Assembly: GCF_000189535.1 (NCBI RefSeq)
Contig: NC_015145.1
Location: 4,030,001-4,094,000, forward strand
DNA from: Pseudarthrobacter phenanthrenivorans Sphe3
GTDB lineage: Bacteria > Actinomycetota > Actinomycetes > Actinomycetales > Micrococcaceae
Length of the DNA: 64,000 nucleotides
Direction of reading: 5' to 3'
The position numbers were made by a program, and so were the translations under genes. Below, piece by piece: positions 40,769 through 49,419 of this stretch (position 1 is the stretch's first letter; the number at the start of each line of letters is the position of its first letter). The notes below the pieces were generated by a model. The model made no database searches. It was not told where the DNA came from and worked only from the letters and a program-made list of their open reading frames with translations.

Positions 40769-41968
40769 CTACTCCGCTTCCACGGCAGCGGCGACGGCTG
40801 CCGTGACGGCGGGGGCAACGCGGGGATCCAGCGGGCTGGGCACGATGTAGTCCGCAGACAGGTCTTCGGCGGCAAGTTCAGCGATGGCGTGGGCAGCTGC
40901 CAGCTTCATCGCCGGGGTGATGCGGCGTGCTCCGGCGTCCAGCGCGCCGCGGAAGATGCCGGGAAAGGCGAGCACGTTGTTGATCTGGTTGGGGAAGTCA
41001 CTGCGGCCCGTGGCGACGACGGCGGCATACTTCGCGGCAACCTCAGGCAGGACCTCCGGGTCCGGGTTGGAGAGCGCGAAGACGATGGCGTCCTTGTTCA
41101 TGAGCTTAAGGTGTTCCTCGTCGAGCTTGGAGGAGGAGACGCCGATGAAGACGTCCGCCCCGGCGAGGGCTTCGGCCGGCCCGCCTTTCACGCTGCGGGG
41201 GTTGCTGCGGCCGGCGATGTGGGCCTTCTTGCTGGCAGGGTCGGCTGCAAGATCCGGCCGTGCACTGTTGATGATGCCGCGTGAGTCCAGCAGGACAACG
41301 TCGGTGATTCCCGCGGCCAGCAGGATCTCGGCAACGGCGATGCCTGCCGCGCCTGCGCCGGAGACCACCACGCGGAGCGTATCGAGTCCGCGCCCGGTCA
41401 CCTTGGCGGCGTTGGTCAGCGCGGCAAGGGCCACGACGGCGGTTCCGTGCTGATCGTCGTGCATCACCGGGCAGTCCAGCGCCTCGATCAGCTTCTCTTC
41501 CAGTTCGAAGCAGCGGGGAGCGGAGATGTCCTCGAGGTTGACGGCACCGAAACTGGGGCGCAGGCGGACCAGCGTCTCCACGATCTCGTCCACGTCGGTG
41601 GTGTTCAGTACCAAGGGAATGGAATCCAGATCGCCGAAGGTCTTGAACAGGGCGGACTTGCCCTCCATCACCGGCAGGGAGGCGCTGGCGCCGATGTTGC
41701 CGAGTCCCAGGACGGCGGTCCCGTCGCTGACCACGACCACCAGGCGTTCGGCCCAGGTGAGGGTGCGGGCAAGTTCCGGCTTGGCGTGGATGGCGCGGCT
41801 GACCTCGGCCACGCCCGGCGTGTAGGCGATGGACAGGTCGCGCTTGTTGGACAGCGGGACGGTGCTGGCTATGGAGAGCTTGCCGCCCTGGTGGGCATCG
41901 AAGATCTCCTCTTCAGTCAAAGCCGTGGCTGCAGAATTGTCGGTAGCTGCAAGTGCGTCAATGGACAC
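40769..41968 (-). CDS. NAD(P)-dependent malic enzyme, short form
   Basis: This 399-residue enzyme decarboxylates malate to pyruvate. Motifs include IAYTPGVAEVSRAI (about 49-62), the metal and substrate region FGAVNLEDISAPRCFELEE (about 136-154), DDQHGTAVV, and the nucleotide fold VVSGAGAAGIAVAEIL (about 197-212). The phosphotransacetylase-like C-terminal domain of long MaeB forms is absent. The GTG start has CAGGAGACAACGAC upstream. Together with fumarate from the aspartate pathway it could supply pyruvate and NADPH, though the genes are not linked. Confidence 0.9.
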   Translation of the reverse strand: MSIDALAATDNSAATALTEEEIFDAHQGGKLSIASTVPLSNKRDLSIAYTPGVAEVSRAIHAKPELARTLTWAERLVVVVSDGTAVLGLGNIGASASLPVMEGKSALFKTFGDLDSIPLVLNTTDVDEIVETLVRLRPSFGAVNLEDISAPRCFELEEKLIEALDCPVMHDDQHGTAVVALAALTNAAKVTGRGLDTLRVVVSGAGAAGIAVAEILLAAGITDVVLLDSRGIINSARPDLAADPASKKAHIAGRSNPRSVKGGPAEALAGADVFIGVSSSKLDEEHLKLMNKDAIVFALSNPDPEVLPEVAAKYAAVVATGRSDFPNQINNVLAFPGIFRGALDAGARRITPAMKLAAAHAIAELAAEDLSADYIVPSPLDPRVAPAVTAAVAAAVEAE

Positions 41969-42248
41969 GTCGTTGTCTCCTGGGTGCTCGCCGTGGACAC
42001 GGCATATGGGAGCCCGGGCGGAAAAGCGGCCAGGGCGATGGCATGGATGCGGCAGGAACCCAAGGGTGGCGGGTCTGTGGGAGCCCGGGGTGGTGCCCGC
42101 TGCTCCGTTGGCACCATCGTAGGGGCGGGAAATGGGGGCGGGTGACAGCTTTACGGACCGCCGGCGGTGCCATAACGATTCTTCACGGCCCTTAGTGACC
42201 TACGCCACTGCTATATGGCTGATTTAATGCCCAATTGGTCTAGACCGG

Positions 42249-42863
42249 TTACGCGCTCCGGTGGAGTTTGTAACCCGCTTTTCCACCTTCCGACAGGCGG
42301 GCACATGCCTTCTTGAGGTCTTCCTCTGCCTCAAAGAGGGACAGCCTGCGGTTCCGCACGGACTGGACCAGACCAGTGACCGTCAAAAGGAGGACCCGTG
42401 CCGCGACATCGTCGCCGCATGCATCAGCCACCACTTTTTCACTCAGCGCGTCGATCTCCCGCAGAAGCCCGGTGGTATCCCTGTCCGGAAGGTAGACGCC
42501 GCGGCTCAGGCACTGTTCCACGGCGGGCTGCATCACCCGCATATGGAAGATCTCCATCACCAGCCCGGCAAGGGCCCTGCCGCGGAAGCGGGCCGCCCCG
42601 TTCCGTCCCGACCCCTGAAGCTCCTCCAGCTGATGGCGGTAGAGGGCAAGCATCAAGTGGGTGGGGGTAGGAAAATACCGGTAAAGGGTGCCCAGCGGGA
42701 CATCCGCCCTTTCGGCCACCTCCGTGAACTCCACTGAATCAAGGCCTTTGCGCGCAAACCCTCCTGCGGCTTCAAGGATCTTGGAATAGCGGAGGCGCTG
42801 GCGCGGCGCGGAGGGCCTGGGGGCCATGGGCGGATGGTCTGAGATGGTATCGGGCATCAGCAT
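42249..42863 (-). CDS. TetR-family regulator
   Basis: This TetR regulator has an N-terminal HTH (about 20-66: YSKILEAAGGFARKGLDSVE, VPLGTLYRYFPTPTHLM) resembling the KstR branch, followed by a variable ligand domain. The start is uncertain; I use the ATG at 42863, but the frame is open to 42950. It lies between malic enzyme downstream and an MFS gene upstream, all on the minus strand. A 10-base palindrome GGTCTAGACC (42237-42246) overlaps the 280-base gap ahead of malic enzyme, which otherwise shows no gene. Confidence 0.8.
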   Translation of the reverse strand: MLMPDTISDHPPMAPRPSAPRQRLRYSKILEAAGGFARKGLDSVEFTEVAERADVPLGTLYRYFPTPTHLMLALYRHQLEELQGSGRNGAARFRGRALAGLVMEIFHMRVMQPAVEQCLSRGVYLPDRDTTGLLREIDALSEKVVADACGDDVAARVLLLTVTGLVQSVRNRRLSLFEAEEDLKKACARLSEGGKAGYKLHRSA

Positions 42864-42996
42864 TCCGGGGTTGTGTACGTATGGTGCAGCAGCCGCGATC
42901 ATCCCCATACCGGACCGCCGGCAGTCCGGTTCAACTATACGGCACGCCATAGTGACGTAATTAGTCAGGAGGCTTAGTTCCCGGTCGGAACCTGGA

Positions 42997-44286
42997 TTAC
43001 CGGACGCTCTTGATCTTCACCACGAACACGGCACCAAGCAGGCCGACAATCGCTGCCGTAACGAAGAGGGTGCGGTAGCCGCCCCAGGCCGTAACTGCCA
43101 TGAAGGCCAGGAACGGGGCAACGACCTGGGGCAAGGAGTTGGCCACATTGATGATGCCCATGTCCTTCCCGCGATCCGCCGCCATGGGAAGGACCTGAGT
43201 CAGCAGCGCAAAGTCCACTGCCAGGTAGGCACCGAACCCGATGCCCAGGACGGCGGCACCTGCCAGGGCCCCAGGCCACACCGGGAAGAAGGCCATGATC
43301 ATGCCTGCCATCGCGATGGTGGCCGAGGAACCGATGACGAAGGGCTTCCGGCGGCCCACCCGGTCACTCCACGGCCCGGCCACCACGGCCGTGACCATCA
43401 CCATGACCGCGTAGATGCCGGTGAGGACCAGCACGCCGGCCGCCGGATCCTCGTGGCGCAGGACGTCCCGGAGGAAAAACAGGAGGTAGACAATGGTCAG
43501 CTGGTTGCCCACGTTGACCAGGAAGCGGGTGAGCCAGGCCCAGGCGAAGTCCGGGTACAGCCTGGGGCTGATCCAAAATCCGGTGAGGAAGGCGAGCATC
43601 CGAAACGGCGGCAGGACCCCCTTATGGAGGACGGGGTCGTCACGGTGGAAGAGGTATGGGAGGACGGAGAGCGCCAGGGCGGCGGCGCAAAGCCAGTAGC
43701 CCACCACGAAGTTTCCCGACACCACTGCGCCGAAAACAGCCCCGGTGAGGATGCCCAGCGTCTGGCCCATGGCAGCCATCCCGCCTACTTTCCCGCGCTG
43801 GGGTACCGGCACCCGGTCCGGTACGGCAGCTGTGATGGCGGCGTAAGCGGCATTGGCACCAAGCTGGACCAGGCACCAGAACAGCACCATAAGCGCCACG
43901 GTCGCGGCCCCGGACATGGCCAGCAGGGCCGCCGTCGCCAGCACCGCCCCGGCCAGCACCCACGGCGACCTGCGGCCCCAGCGGGACGTTGTGCGGTCGG
44001 AAAGGGCACCAAAAAGCGGATTCGCCACCAGCGAGACGGCGGCCCCGCATGCCGTGGCCAGCGACAGTATCGCCTCCTTGCCGGGCTCATCAATGCTGAT
44101 GGCCTGCTGCCCGATGAACACGTTGATGGGGCCGAAGAACGCGGCATTGATGCCGACGTTGACCAGGACCAGCCCGGTCACCCAGCGTGCCGTGACCCTT
44201 CGTCCGGGTTCGGCGAGCGCCGCCGGCTGACCGCCGGGGGGCATCGCCCGGCGACCGGGAGGTGCGGGAGTATCGGACAGGCTCAT
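42997..44286 (-). CDS. MFS transporter, SLC45/GPH-like sugar carrier
   Basis: This 429-residue MFS carrier has about twelve membrane helices. ANPLFGALSDRTTSRWGRRS (about 92-111) is the loop 2-3 signature, in the SUC/SLC45-like form common to actinobacterial disaccharide carriers; the second copy is GPWSDRVGRRKPFV. The first 35 residues are polar and Pro-rich. GGGGAGTTAATG precedes the ATG. Substrate is unknown. It is divergent from rraA across 122 bases and is followed by the TetR gene, a plausible controller. Confidence 0.82.
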   Translation of the reverse strand: MSLSDTPAPPGRRAMPPGGQPAALAEPGRRVTARWVTGLVLVNVGINAAFFGPINVFIGQQAISIDEPGKEAILSLATACGAAVSLVANPLFGALSDRTTSRWGRRSPWVLAGAVLATAALLAMSGAATVALMVLFWCLVQLGANAAYAAITAAVPDRVPVPQRGKVGGMAAMGQTLGILTGAVFGAVVSGNFVVGYWLCAAALALSVLPYLFHRDDPVLHKGVLPPFRMLAFLTGFWISPRLYPDFAWAWLTRFLVNVGNQLTIVYLLFFLRDVLRHEDPAAGVLVLTGIYAVMVMVTAVVAGPWSDRVGRRKPFVIGSSATIAMAGMIMAFFPVWPGALAGAAVLGIGFGAYLAVDFALLTQVLPMAADRGKDMGIINVANSLPQVVAPFLAFMAVTAWGGYRTLFVTAAIVGLLGAVFVVKIKSVR

Positions 44287-44408
44287 GGCATTAACTCCCC
44301 CGGACTGCTGCTGGTTGGTGACGGAGTCAGACTATCGTGGGCGGTACCGTTTCCCGCGGAAACTGCCGCCGGAACGGCCACAGCCGCCGCAGCATCGAGG
44401 AGAGCATT

Positions 44409-44903
44409 ATGAGTGCAGCACCAACCCCCAGTACGGCAGCCGTCAACACGGCGGATCTCTACGATGAGCGCGGTGAGGAGCTGGCCTCCGTGTCCCTGCA
44501 GTTCCAGTCGTTGGGCGGCCGCTCACACTTCAGCGGGAGGGCGCGGACCATCCGCTGCTTCCAGGACAACGCGCTCGTGAAGTCCACGCTCGCAACGCCG
44601 GGCAACGGCTGCGTCCTGGTGGTGGACGGCGGCGGCTCACTGGGCACGGCCCTGATGGGGGACATGATCGCCGAAAGCGCCGTGGCCAACGGCTGGGCCG
44701 GCGTCGTCATCAACGGCGCAATACGGGACCGTGAAGCAATCGCCGCACTGGACCTGGGCGTGAAGGCCCTGGGCAGCAATCCCCGCAAGAGCGCCAGGGA
44801 CGGCGCCGGGGAGGTGGACGTGGACGTGGTGATCGACGGCGTGACCATCCGGACCGGGGCCATGATCTGGTGTGATCCGGACGGAATCCTCGTGGAGCGG
44901 TAA
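44409..44903 (+). CDS. rraA: RraA family protein
   Basis: This 164-residue protein matches RraA, which in enterobacteria inhibits RNase E. Many homologues instead act as 4-hydroxy-4-methyl-2-oxoglutarate or oxaloacetate aldolases/decarboxylases. The conserved block GGGSLGTALMGDMIAESAVA (about 75-94) and GVVINGAIRDREAI (about 98-111), with the catalytic Arg-Asp, are intact. GAGGAGAGC lies just before the ATG. An inverted repeat follows the stop. Confidence 0.9.
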   Translation: MSAAPTPSTAAVNTADLYDERGEELASVSLQFQSLGGRSHFSGRARTIRCFQDNALVKSTLATPGNGCVLVVDGGGSLGTALMGDMIAESAVANGWAGVVINGAIRDREAIAALDLGVKALGSNPRKSARDGAGEVDVDVVIDGVTIRTGAMIWCDPDGILVER

Positions 44904-44934
44904 AAGGGAATTCCGGCCCCGGGAATAGGAACCG

Positions 44935-44969
44935 GCGTAGGATAGTTACTGAAAGCAACTATCCTACGC
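44935..44969. promoter_or_regulatory. long inverted repeat before the efflux MFS gene
   Basis: GCGTAGGATAGTT and AACTATCCTACGC form a perfect 13-bp inverted repeat around nine bases, 30 bases before the MFS ATG. The inner AGTTAC...GCAACT resembles MarR-type sites. Its position favours an operator; termination of rraA is the alternative. Confidence 0.55.
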
Positions 44970-44999
44970 TTTGATCCTCTTTCGTCTCCTGGAGCCCCC

Positions 45000-46652
45000 A
45001 TGACCCAAGCCCCTGCCGCGCGCGCCGGCGGAGAAACCCTGACGCAGCGCCAGATCGTCACCGTAATGGTTGGCCTGATGCTGGGTATGTTCTTGGCCTC
45101 GCTGGACCAGACCATTGTGTCCACGTCCATCTACACCATTGCCAACGACCTGGACGGCCTCTCGCTCCAGGCCTGGGCCACCACCTCGTACCTGATCACC
45201 TCCACCGTCAGCACGCCTCTGTATGGCAAGCTGAGCGACATCTTCGGACGCCGTCCGCTCTATCTGATCGCCATCGTGATCTTCCTCGCCGGCTCCCTGT
45301 ATGCGGGCTCGGTGCACTCCATGACCGAACTGGCGCTTGCCCGGGGCGTCCAGGGCCTCGGGGCCGGCGGCCTCCTGGCCCTCGCGCTCACCATCATCGG
45401 GGACATCGTGTCCCTGAAGGACCGGGCCAAGTACCAGGGCTACTTCATGTCCGTGTTCGGCATTTCTTCAGTGCTGGGCCCCGTAGTGGGCGGCGCCTTC
45501 GCGGGCTCCTCCACCATCCTGGGCTTCGACGGCTGGCGCTGGGTGTTCTTCATCAACCTGCCCATCGGCCTGGCCGCCCTGGCCGTGGTGTTCCTGTTCC
45601 TGCACCTGCCAGCCAAGCACGCCAAGCAGAAGATCGACTATTGGGGCGCTGCCGCCATCACCCTGGCCATCGTGCCGCTCCTGCTGGTGGCGGAGCAGGG
45701 CCGGAGCTGGGGCTGGGCGTCGCTGAACTCCTTCCTCTGCTACGGGCTTGGCGTGGTGGGCATCGTGTGGTTCCTGCTCGCAGAGAAGCGTGCCGGCGAC
45801 TACGCCCTGATCCCGCTGCGGCTCTTCCGGAACGCCACCTTCGGACTGTCTTCGCTGCTGAACTTCATCATCGGCATCGGCATGTTCGGCGCCATCGCCA
45901 TGCTGCCGATGTACCTGCAGCTGGTGAAGGGCCTGACCCCCACGGAGGCGGGCCTGATGATGATCACCTTCACCGTCGGCATCCTCAGCGGCTCCATCAC
46001 GGCCGGGCGTACCATTTCCGCGTCCGGCACCTACCGCATCTTCCCCATCCTGGGCACGGCCATCCTCACCGCTGCCGCCACCGTCATGGGACTCAGCCTG
46101 GGCGTGGACACCGGCTTGTGGGTTCCGGGCGTTATCGCCGTGTTCTTCGGCATGGGCCTGGGCTTCTGCATGCAGCCGCTCACCCTCGCCATGCAGGTGT
46201 CCGTGCCGCGGCGGGACATGGGCGTGGGCACCTCCTCGGCCGCATTCTTCCGCTCCATGGGAGGCGCCGTGGGCACCGCAGTGTTCATCTCCATGCTGTT
46301 CAGCCTTGCCGCGGCCAGGATCGCGGACACCATGAGGTCAGCCATGGAAAGCCCTGCGTACCAGGCGGTCCTTCAGGACCCGGCGGTTGCCGCCGACCCC
46401 GCCAACGCCAAGCTCTACGAGTTCTTCCGCAACGGGGCGTCCAACGAGTCCCTGAACGACACGAGCTGGCTGCATACCGCCAACAGCACACTGACCCGCC
46501 CCATCACGGAGGGTTTCGCCTACGCGATCGACGCCGTGATGCTCACCGCAGCCGTCCTTACCGGGATCGCATTCCTGATCAGCTTCGCGTTGCCCAACAA
46601 GAAGCTCACCGACTCCAAGGCAGTGGTGCAAGAACCCGCCGCAGCCCACTAA
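45000..46652 (+). CDS. EmrB/QacA-type (DHA2) drug-efflux MFS transporter
   Basis: This 550-residue proton-driven exporter has about fourteen membrane helices. The DHA2 hallmark LGMFLASLDQTIVSTSIYTI (about 25-44, with Asp in helix 1) and GKLSDIFGRRPLYL (about 76-89) are clear, as is motif C in GVQGLGAGGLLALAL. The family exports diverse lipophilic drugs. The ligand cannot be named. Control through the palindrome just upstream is likely, but no MarR or TetR gene is adjacent. A strong terminator follows the stop. Confidence 0.9.
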   Translation: MTQAPAARAGGETLTQRQIVTVMVGLMLGMFLASLDQTIVSTSIYTIANDLDGLSLQAWATTSYLITSTVSTPLYGKLSDIFGRRPLYLIAIVIFLAGSLYAGSVHSMTELALARGVQGLGAGGLLALALTIIGDIVSLKDRAKYQGYFMSVFGISSVLGPVVGGAFAGSSTILGFDGWRWVFFINLPIGLAALAVVFLFLHLPAKHAKQKIDYWGAAAITLAIVPLLLVAEQGRSWGWASLNSFLCYGLGVVGIVWFLLAEKRAGDYALIPLRLFRNATFGLSSLLNFIIGIGMFGAIAMLPMYLQLVKGLTPTEAGLMMITFTVGILSGSITAGRTISASGTYRIFPILGTAILTAAATVMGLSLGVDTGLWVPGVIAVFFGMGLGFCMQPLTLAMQVSVPRRDMGVGTSSAAFFRSMGGAVGTAVFISMLFSLAAARIADTMRSAMESPAYQAVLQDPAVAADPANAKLYEFFRNGASNESLNDTSWLHTANSTLTRPITEGFAYAIDAVMLTAAVLTGIAFLISFALPNKKLTDSKAVVQEPAAAH

Positions 46653-46673
46653 GCCGGCCCGGACCAGACAGGG

Positions 46674-46715
46674 GACGACGACGGCGGGGCGCCCCGCCGT
46701 CGTCGTCTTTTGTTT
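46674..46715 (+). terminator. strong rho-independent terminator
   Basis: A perfect 17-bp self-complementary GC-rich stem (46674-46707) is followed by TTTTGTTT. Confidence 0.9.
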
Positions 46716-46862
46716 GCGGACAAGCGGGACCGCCGCCGGCTCAACTGGAATGGCGCACCGTGGCATGGAACACTGTGTAACGCGCGTGCGCCGGCCAGGG
46801 GCCGGTTCCGCAGCCGACGACGTCCGCACCGCATCCACCAAAACCCAGACCAAGGGAGAACC

Positions 46863-48302
46863 ATGCCCACTGCCCAGGAGCAGACAACCGCCCAGATACC
46901 GCGGCGGGTGATCTGGCTGGCCCTTGCGGGGGCGGTGGGCGGATTCCTGTTCGGCTTCGATTCGTCCGTGGTCAACGGCGCTGTGGACGCGATGAAGGAC
47001 GAGTTTGCGCTGTCTGAGGCCGTCACGGGCTTCGCCGTGGCCATTGCCCTGCTGGGCTGCGCGGCCGGCGCCTACCTCGCCGGCAAGGTGGCCGACCATT
47101 ACGGCCGCATCCCGGCGATGAAGCTGGGGGCGCTGCTCTTCCTGGTCAGCGCCCTCGGTACTGGCTTCGCCTTCAGCGTCTGGGACCTGATCTTCTGGCG
47201 CCTGGTCGGCGGCCTGGGAATCGGCCTGGCATCCGTCATCGCCCCCGCGTACATCTCCGAAATTTCGCCGCGGAAGGTCCGCGGCCGCCTGGCATCGTTG
47301 CAGCAGCTGGCCATCACCACGGGTATCTTCGCCGCGCTGCTGTCCGATGCGCTCTTCGCCACCAGCGCCGGCGGGGCGGACCAGGCCTTCTGGCTGGGAA
47401 TCGAGGCGTGGCGCTGGATGTTCCTTGCCGCCGCCGTGCCCGCCGTGGTCTACGGCTGGGTGGCCTACACTCTTCCCGAATCGCCGCGGTTCCTGGTGTT
47501 CCTGGGCAAGGAGGACCAGGCCCGGGCGGTCTTCGATTCGATTGCTCCGGCTGAGGACACCGACCGGCACATCCGCGAGATCCGCGAAGCGATCGAGGAA
47601 GACAAGCTGGCCGGCCAGAAGGGCTCCCTGCGCGGCCGGACCTTCGGACTGCAGGCGGTGGTGTGGGTGGGCATCGTCCTGTCCGTTTTGCAGCAGTTCG
47701 TGGGCATCAACGTGATTTTCTACTACTCCACCACCCTGTGGAAGGCGGTGGGTTTCCAGGAGAAGGACTCGCTCACCATCTCCGTTGCCACGTCCGTCAC
47801 CAACATCCTGGTCACCCTGGTGGCCATCGCGCTGGTGGACCGGATCGGGCGCAGGCCCATCCTGCTGGCCGGGTCCGTGGGCATGGCCGTGTCCCTGGGC
47901 GCCATGGCCCTGGCCTTCTCCACCGCCGTGGGGACCGGCTCCGAGATTTCCCTGCCGGGCGCCTGGGGTCCGGTGGCCCTCGTGGCTGCCAACGTCTTCG
48001 TGGTCAGCTTTGGCGCATCCTGGGGACCGCTGGTGTGGGTGCTCCTGGGGGAGATCTTCCCGTCACGGATCCGCGCCCGCGCCCTTGGCCTGGCCGCCGC
48101 CGCGCAGTGGGTGGCGAACTTCGTGATCACCCTCAGCTTCCCCGTGATGGCCGCCGGCTCGCTGCCGCTGACCTACGCCATGTACGCCCTGTTCGCGGCG
48201 GCGTCCTTCTTCTTCGTGATGTTCAAGGTCCCGGAGACCAACGGCATGTCCCTGGAGCAGGCCGAGACGCTGTTCGTGGCCAAGGGCTCCGCCAAGGCGT
48301 AG
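46863..48302 (+). CDS. sugar porter (MFS sugar:H+ symporter)
   Basis: This 479-residue carrier belongs to the SP family, with twelve helices. GAVGGFLFGFDSSVVNGAV (about 22-40) is the helix 1 signature and VADHYGRIPAMK the loop 2-3 motif. YTLPESPRFLV is the PESPR motif (about 204-214), QQFVGINVIFYYSTTLW the helix 7 sugar-binding segment and VPETNGMSLEQAE the PETKG end. AAGGGAGAACC precedes the ATG. The sugar is not determinable from sequence. Confidence 0.92.
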   Translation: MPTAQEQTTAQIPRRVIWLALAGAVGGFLFGFDSSVVNGAVDAMKDEFALSEAVTGFAVAIALLGCAAGAYLAGKVADHYGRIPAMKLGALLFLVSALGTGFAFSVWDLIFWRLVGGLGIGLASVIAPAYISEISPRKVRGRLASLQQLAITTGIFAALLSDALFATSAGGADQAFWLGIEAWRWMFLAAAVPAVVYGWVAYTLPESPRFLVFLGKEDQARAVFDSIAPAEDTDRHIREIREAIEEDKLAGQKGSLRGRTFGLQAVVWVGIVLSVLQQFVGINVIFYYSTTLWKAVGFQEKDSLTISVATSVTNILVTLVAIALVDRIGRRPILLAGSVGMAVSLGAMALAFSTAVGTGSEISLPGAWGPVALVAANVFVVSFGASWGPLVWVLLGEIFPSRIRARALGLAAAAQWVANFVITLSFPVMAAGSLPLTYAMYALFAAASFFFVMFKVPETNGMSLEQAETLFVAKGSAKA

Positions 48303-48328
48303 CGCACGCCTCCGTTCTGCACCCCTTC

Positions 48329-48370
48329 AACGGGCATTGCACCCCTGAACTCCCGGGTGCAGTGCCCGTT
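48329..48370. terminator. hairpin between convergent sugar porter and GNAT genes
   Basis: AACGGGCATTGCACCC and GGGTGCAGTGCCCGTT pair except for a two-base internal mismatch; loop ten bases. Confidence 0.6.
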
Positions 48371-48384
48371 TGTGGGTGCAGCGA

Positions 48385-48873
48385 TCAGAGCGAAAGCTTC
48401 ATGCCTACGTGGTCCGCTGTGAAGCCAAGTCGGCCATAAAAACGGTGCGCCGCAGTCCGCGATTTGTGGGTAGTCAGCTGCATCAGTGAGCACCCGCGGC
48501 GCCGGGACTCGTCGATGGCCCACTGGATCATGAGGTTGCCGAGGCCCTGGCCCCGGACGCTGGCAGCCACCCGCACGCCCTCGATCTGCGAGCGCCAGGC
48601 GCCCCGCCGCGAGATGCCGGGCAGGAAGCTGATCTGGAAAGTGCTCACCACGGGAGTGTCAGCTGACCCCTGTCGCACCAATTCCCCCACGACGAGCAGG
48701 TGGCGGGGGTCGGCGTCGATCGCTTCAAAGGCCCGCTCATACGGTTCCATGTCCAGGTCGCTTTCGCGCGCGGCACCCATGGAATCGTCCGCAAGGAGGT
48801 GGACGATGGCAAGCAGGTCTCCGCGCGCGGCGGGGCGGAGACGGAAAGTCCCGCTGCCGACGTCGGCAGTCAT
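48385..48873 (-). CDS. GNAT-family N-acetyltransferase
   Basis: This protein of about 162 residues has a GNAT fold. FRLRPAARGDLLAIVHLLAD starts the domain, EGVRVAASVRGQGLGNLMIQ (about 95-114) contains the acetyl-CoA loop RGQGLG, and HRFYGRLGFTADHVGMKL closes it. The substrate is unknown. The frame is open upstream to 48945 and no ribosome site decides; I use the ATG at 48873, where the domain begins. Confidence 0.85.
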   Translation of the reverse strand: MTADVGSGTFRLRPAARGDLLAIVHLLADDSMGAARESDLDMEPYERAFEAIDADPRHLLVVGELVRQGSADTPVVSTFQISFLPGISRRGAWRSQIEGVRVAASVRGQGLGNLMIQWAIDESRRRGCSLMQLTTHKSRTAAHRFYGRLGFTADHVGMKLSL

Positions 48874-49020
48874 CAAAAATGGCGGAGTACCGGAAGAAGC
48901 ACGTTTCGTTGTCACTGAACCAGCATTCCACGGACTCTCCTGCATCCTTGCCCTCAGCCGCGCCCCATGTTTGGCTGGGAAACCAGCGTTGGAGTGAATT
49001 ACCTTTTGGGGGAGTCCGTC

Positions 49021-49305
49021 ATGGATCAGAAAACTTTGTCAGCCCTGCCGAAAACCACCCTGCGGGCAGGAATTATCATTGGCGCAGCCGGCGCGTTCGC
49101 GGTCATCCTTGCTCCCCAGATCCTCCAGTCGTTGCAGTTGGGGCCGTCCTATTCGCAGGCCATGGCCGCGCTCCTCAACATGGTCTTCCAGCTCGTCACC
49201 CTGTTCTTCCTGCCGTTCTCCGCGGCCCTGATAGCCGGATCCCTGGTGATGCGGTACGTGGGCTCGGTACTCACCGGGACCGCAGCGGCTGGCCCGGTTA
49301 AGTAG
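49021..49305 (+). CDS. small two-helix membrane protein
   Basis: This 94-residue hypothetical membrane protein has hydrophobic helices at about 14-34 and 46-75. GGGGGAGTCC precedes the ATG at 49021; a longer frame exists from 48967. I recognise no family. It is followed immediately by a 17-bp inverted repeat and then by the convergent mtlD. Confidence 0.6.
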   Translation: MDQKTLSALPKTTLRAGIIIGAAGAFAVILAPQILQSLQLGPSYSQAMAALLNMVFQLVTLFFLPFSAALIAGSLVMRYVGSVLTGTAAAGPVK

Positions 49306-49341
49306 CACGACGCCGGCACTCAGGTGAGTGCCGGCGTCGTG
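49306..49341. terminator. 17-bp perfect inverted repeat terminator
   Basis: CACGACGCCGGCACTCA (49306-49322) and its complement (49325-49341) are two bases apart, directly after a stop codon and about 80 bases beyond the mtlD stop. No T-tract is seen, yet the position fits bidirectional termination. Confidence 0.6.
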
Positions 49342-49419
49342 CGTTGCAGGAGCGTTGCGGCAAGAGCCGCATTAACTGCCGGAGCGTTGCGATAGAAGCG
49401 GCAGTAAGTGCGAGAGGGT

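Noticed and set aside
44409..44903. S-adenosylmethionine:2-demethylmenaquinone methyltransferase (MenG), an old name for this family
   Set aside because: The sequence is a typical RraA; the methyltransferase annotation of this family is known to be wrong.
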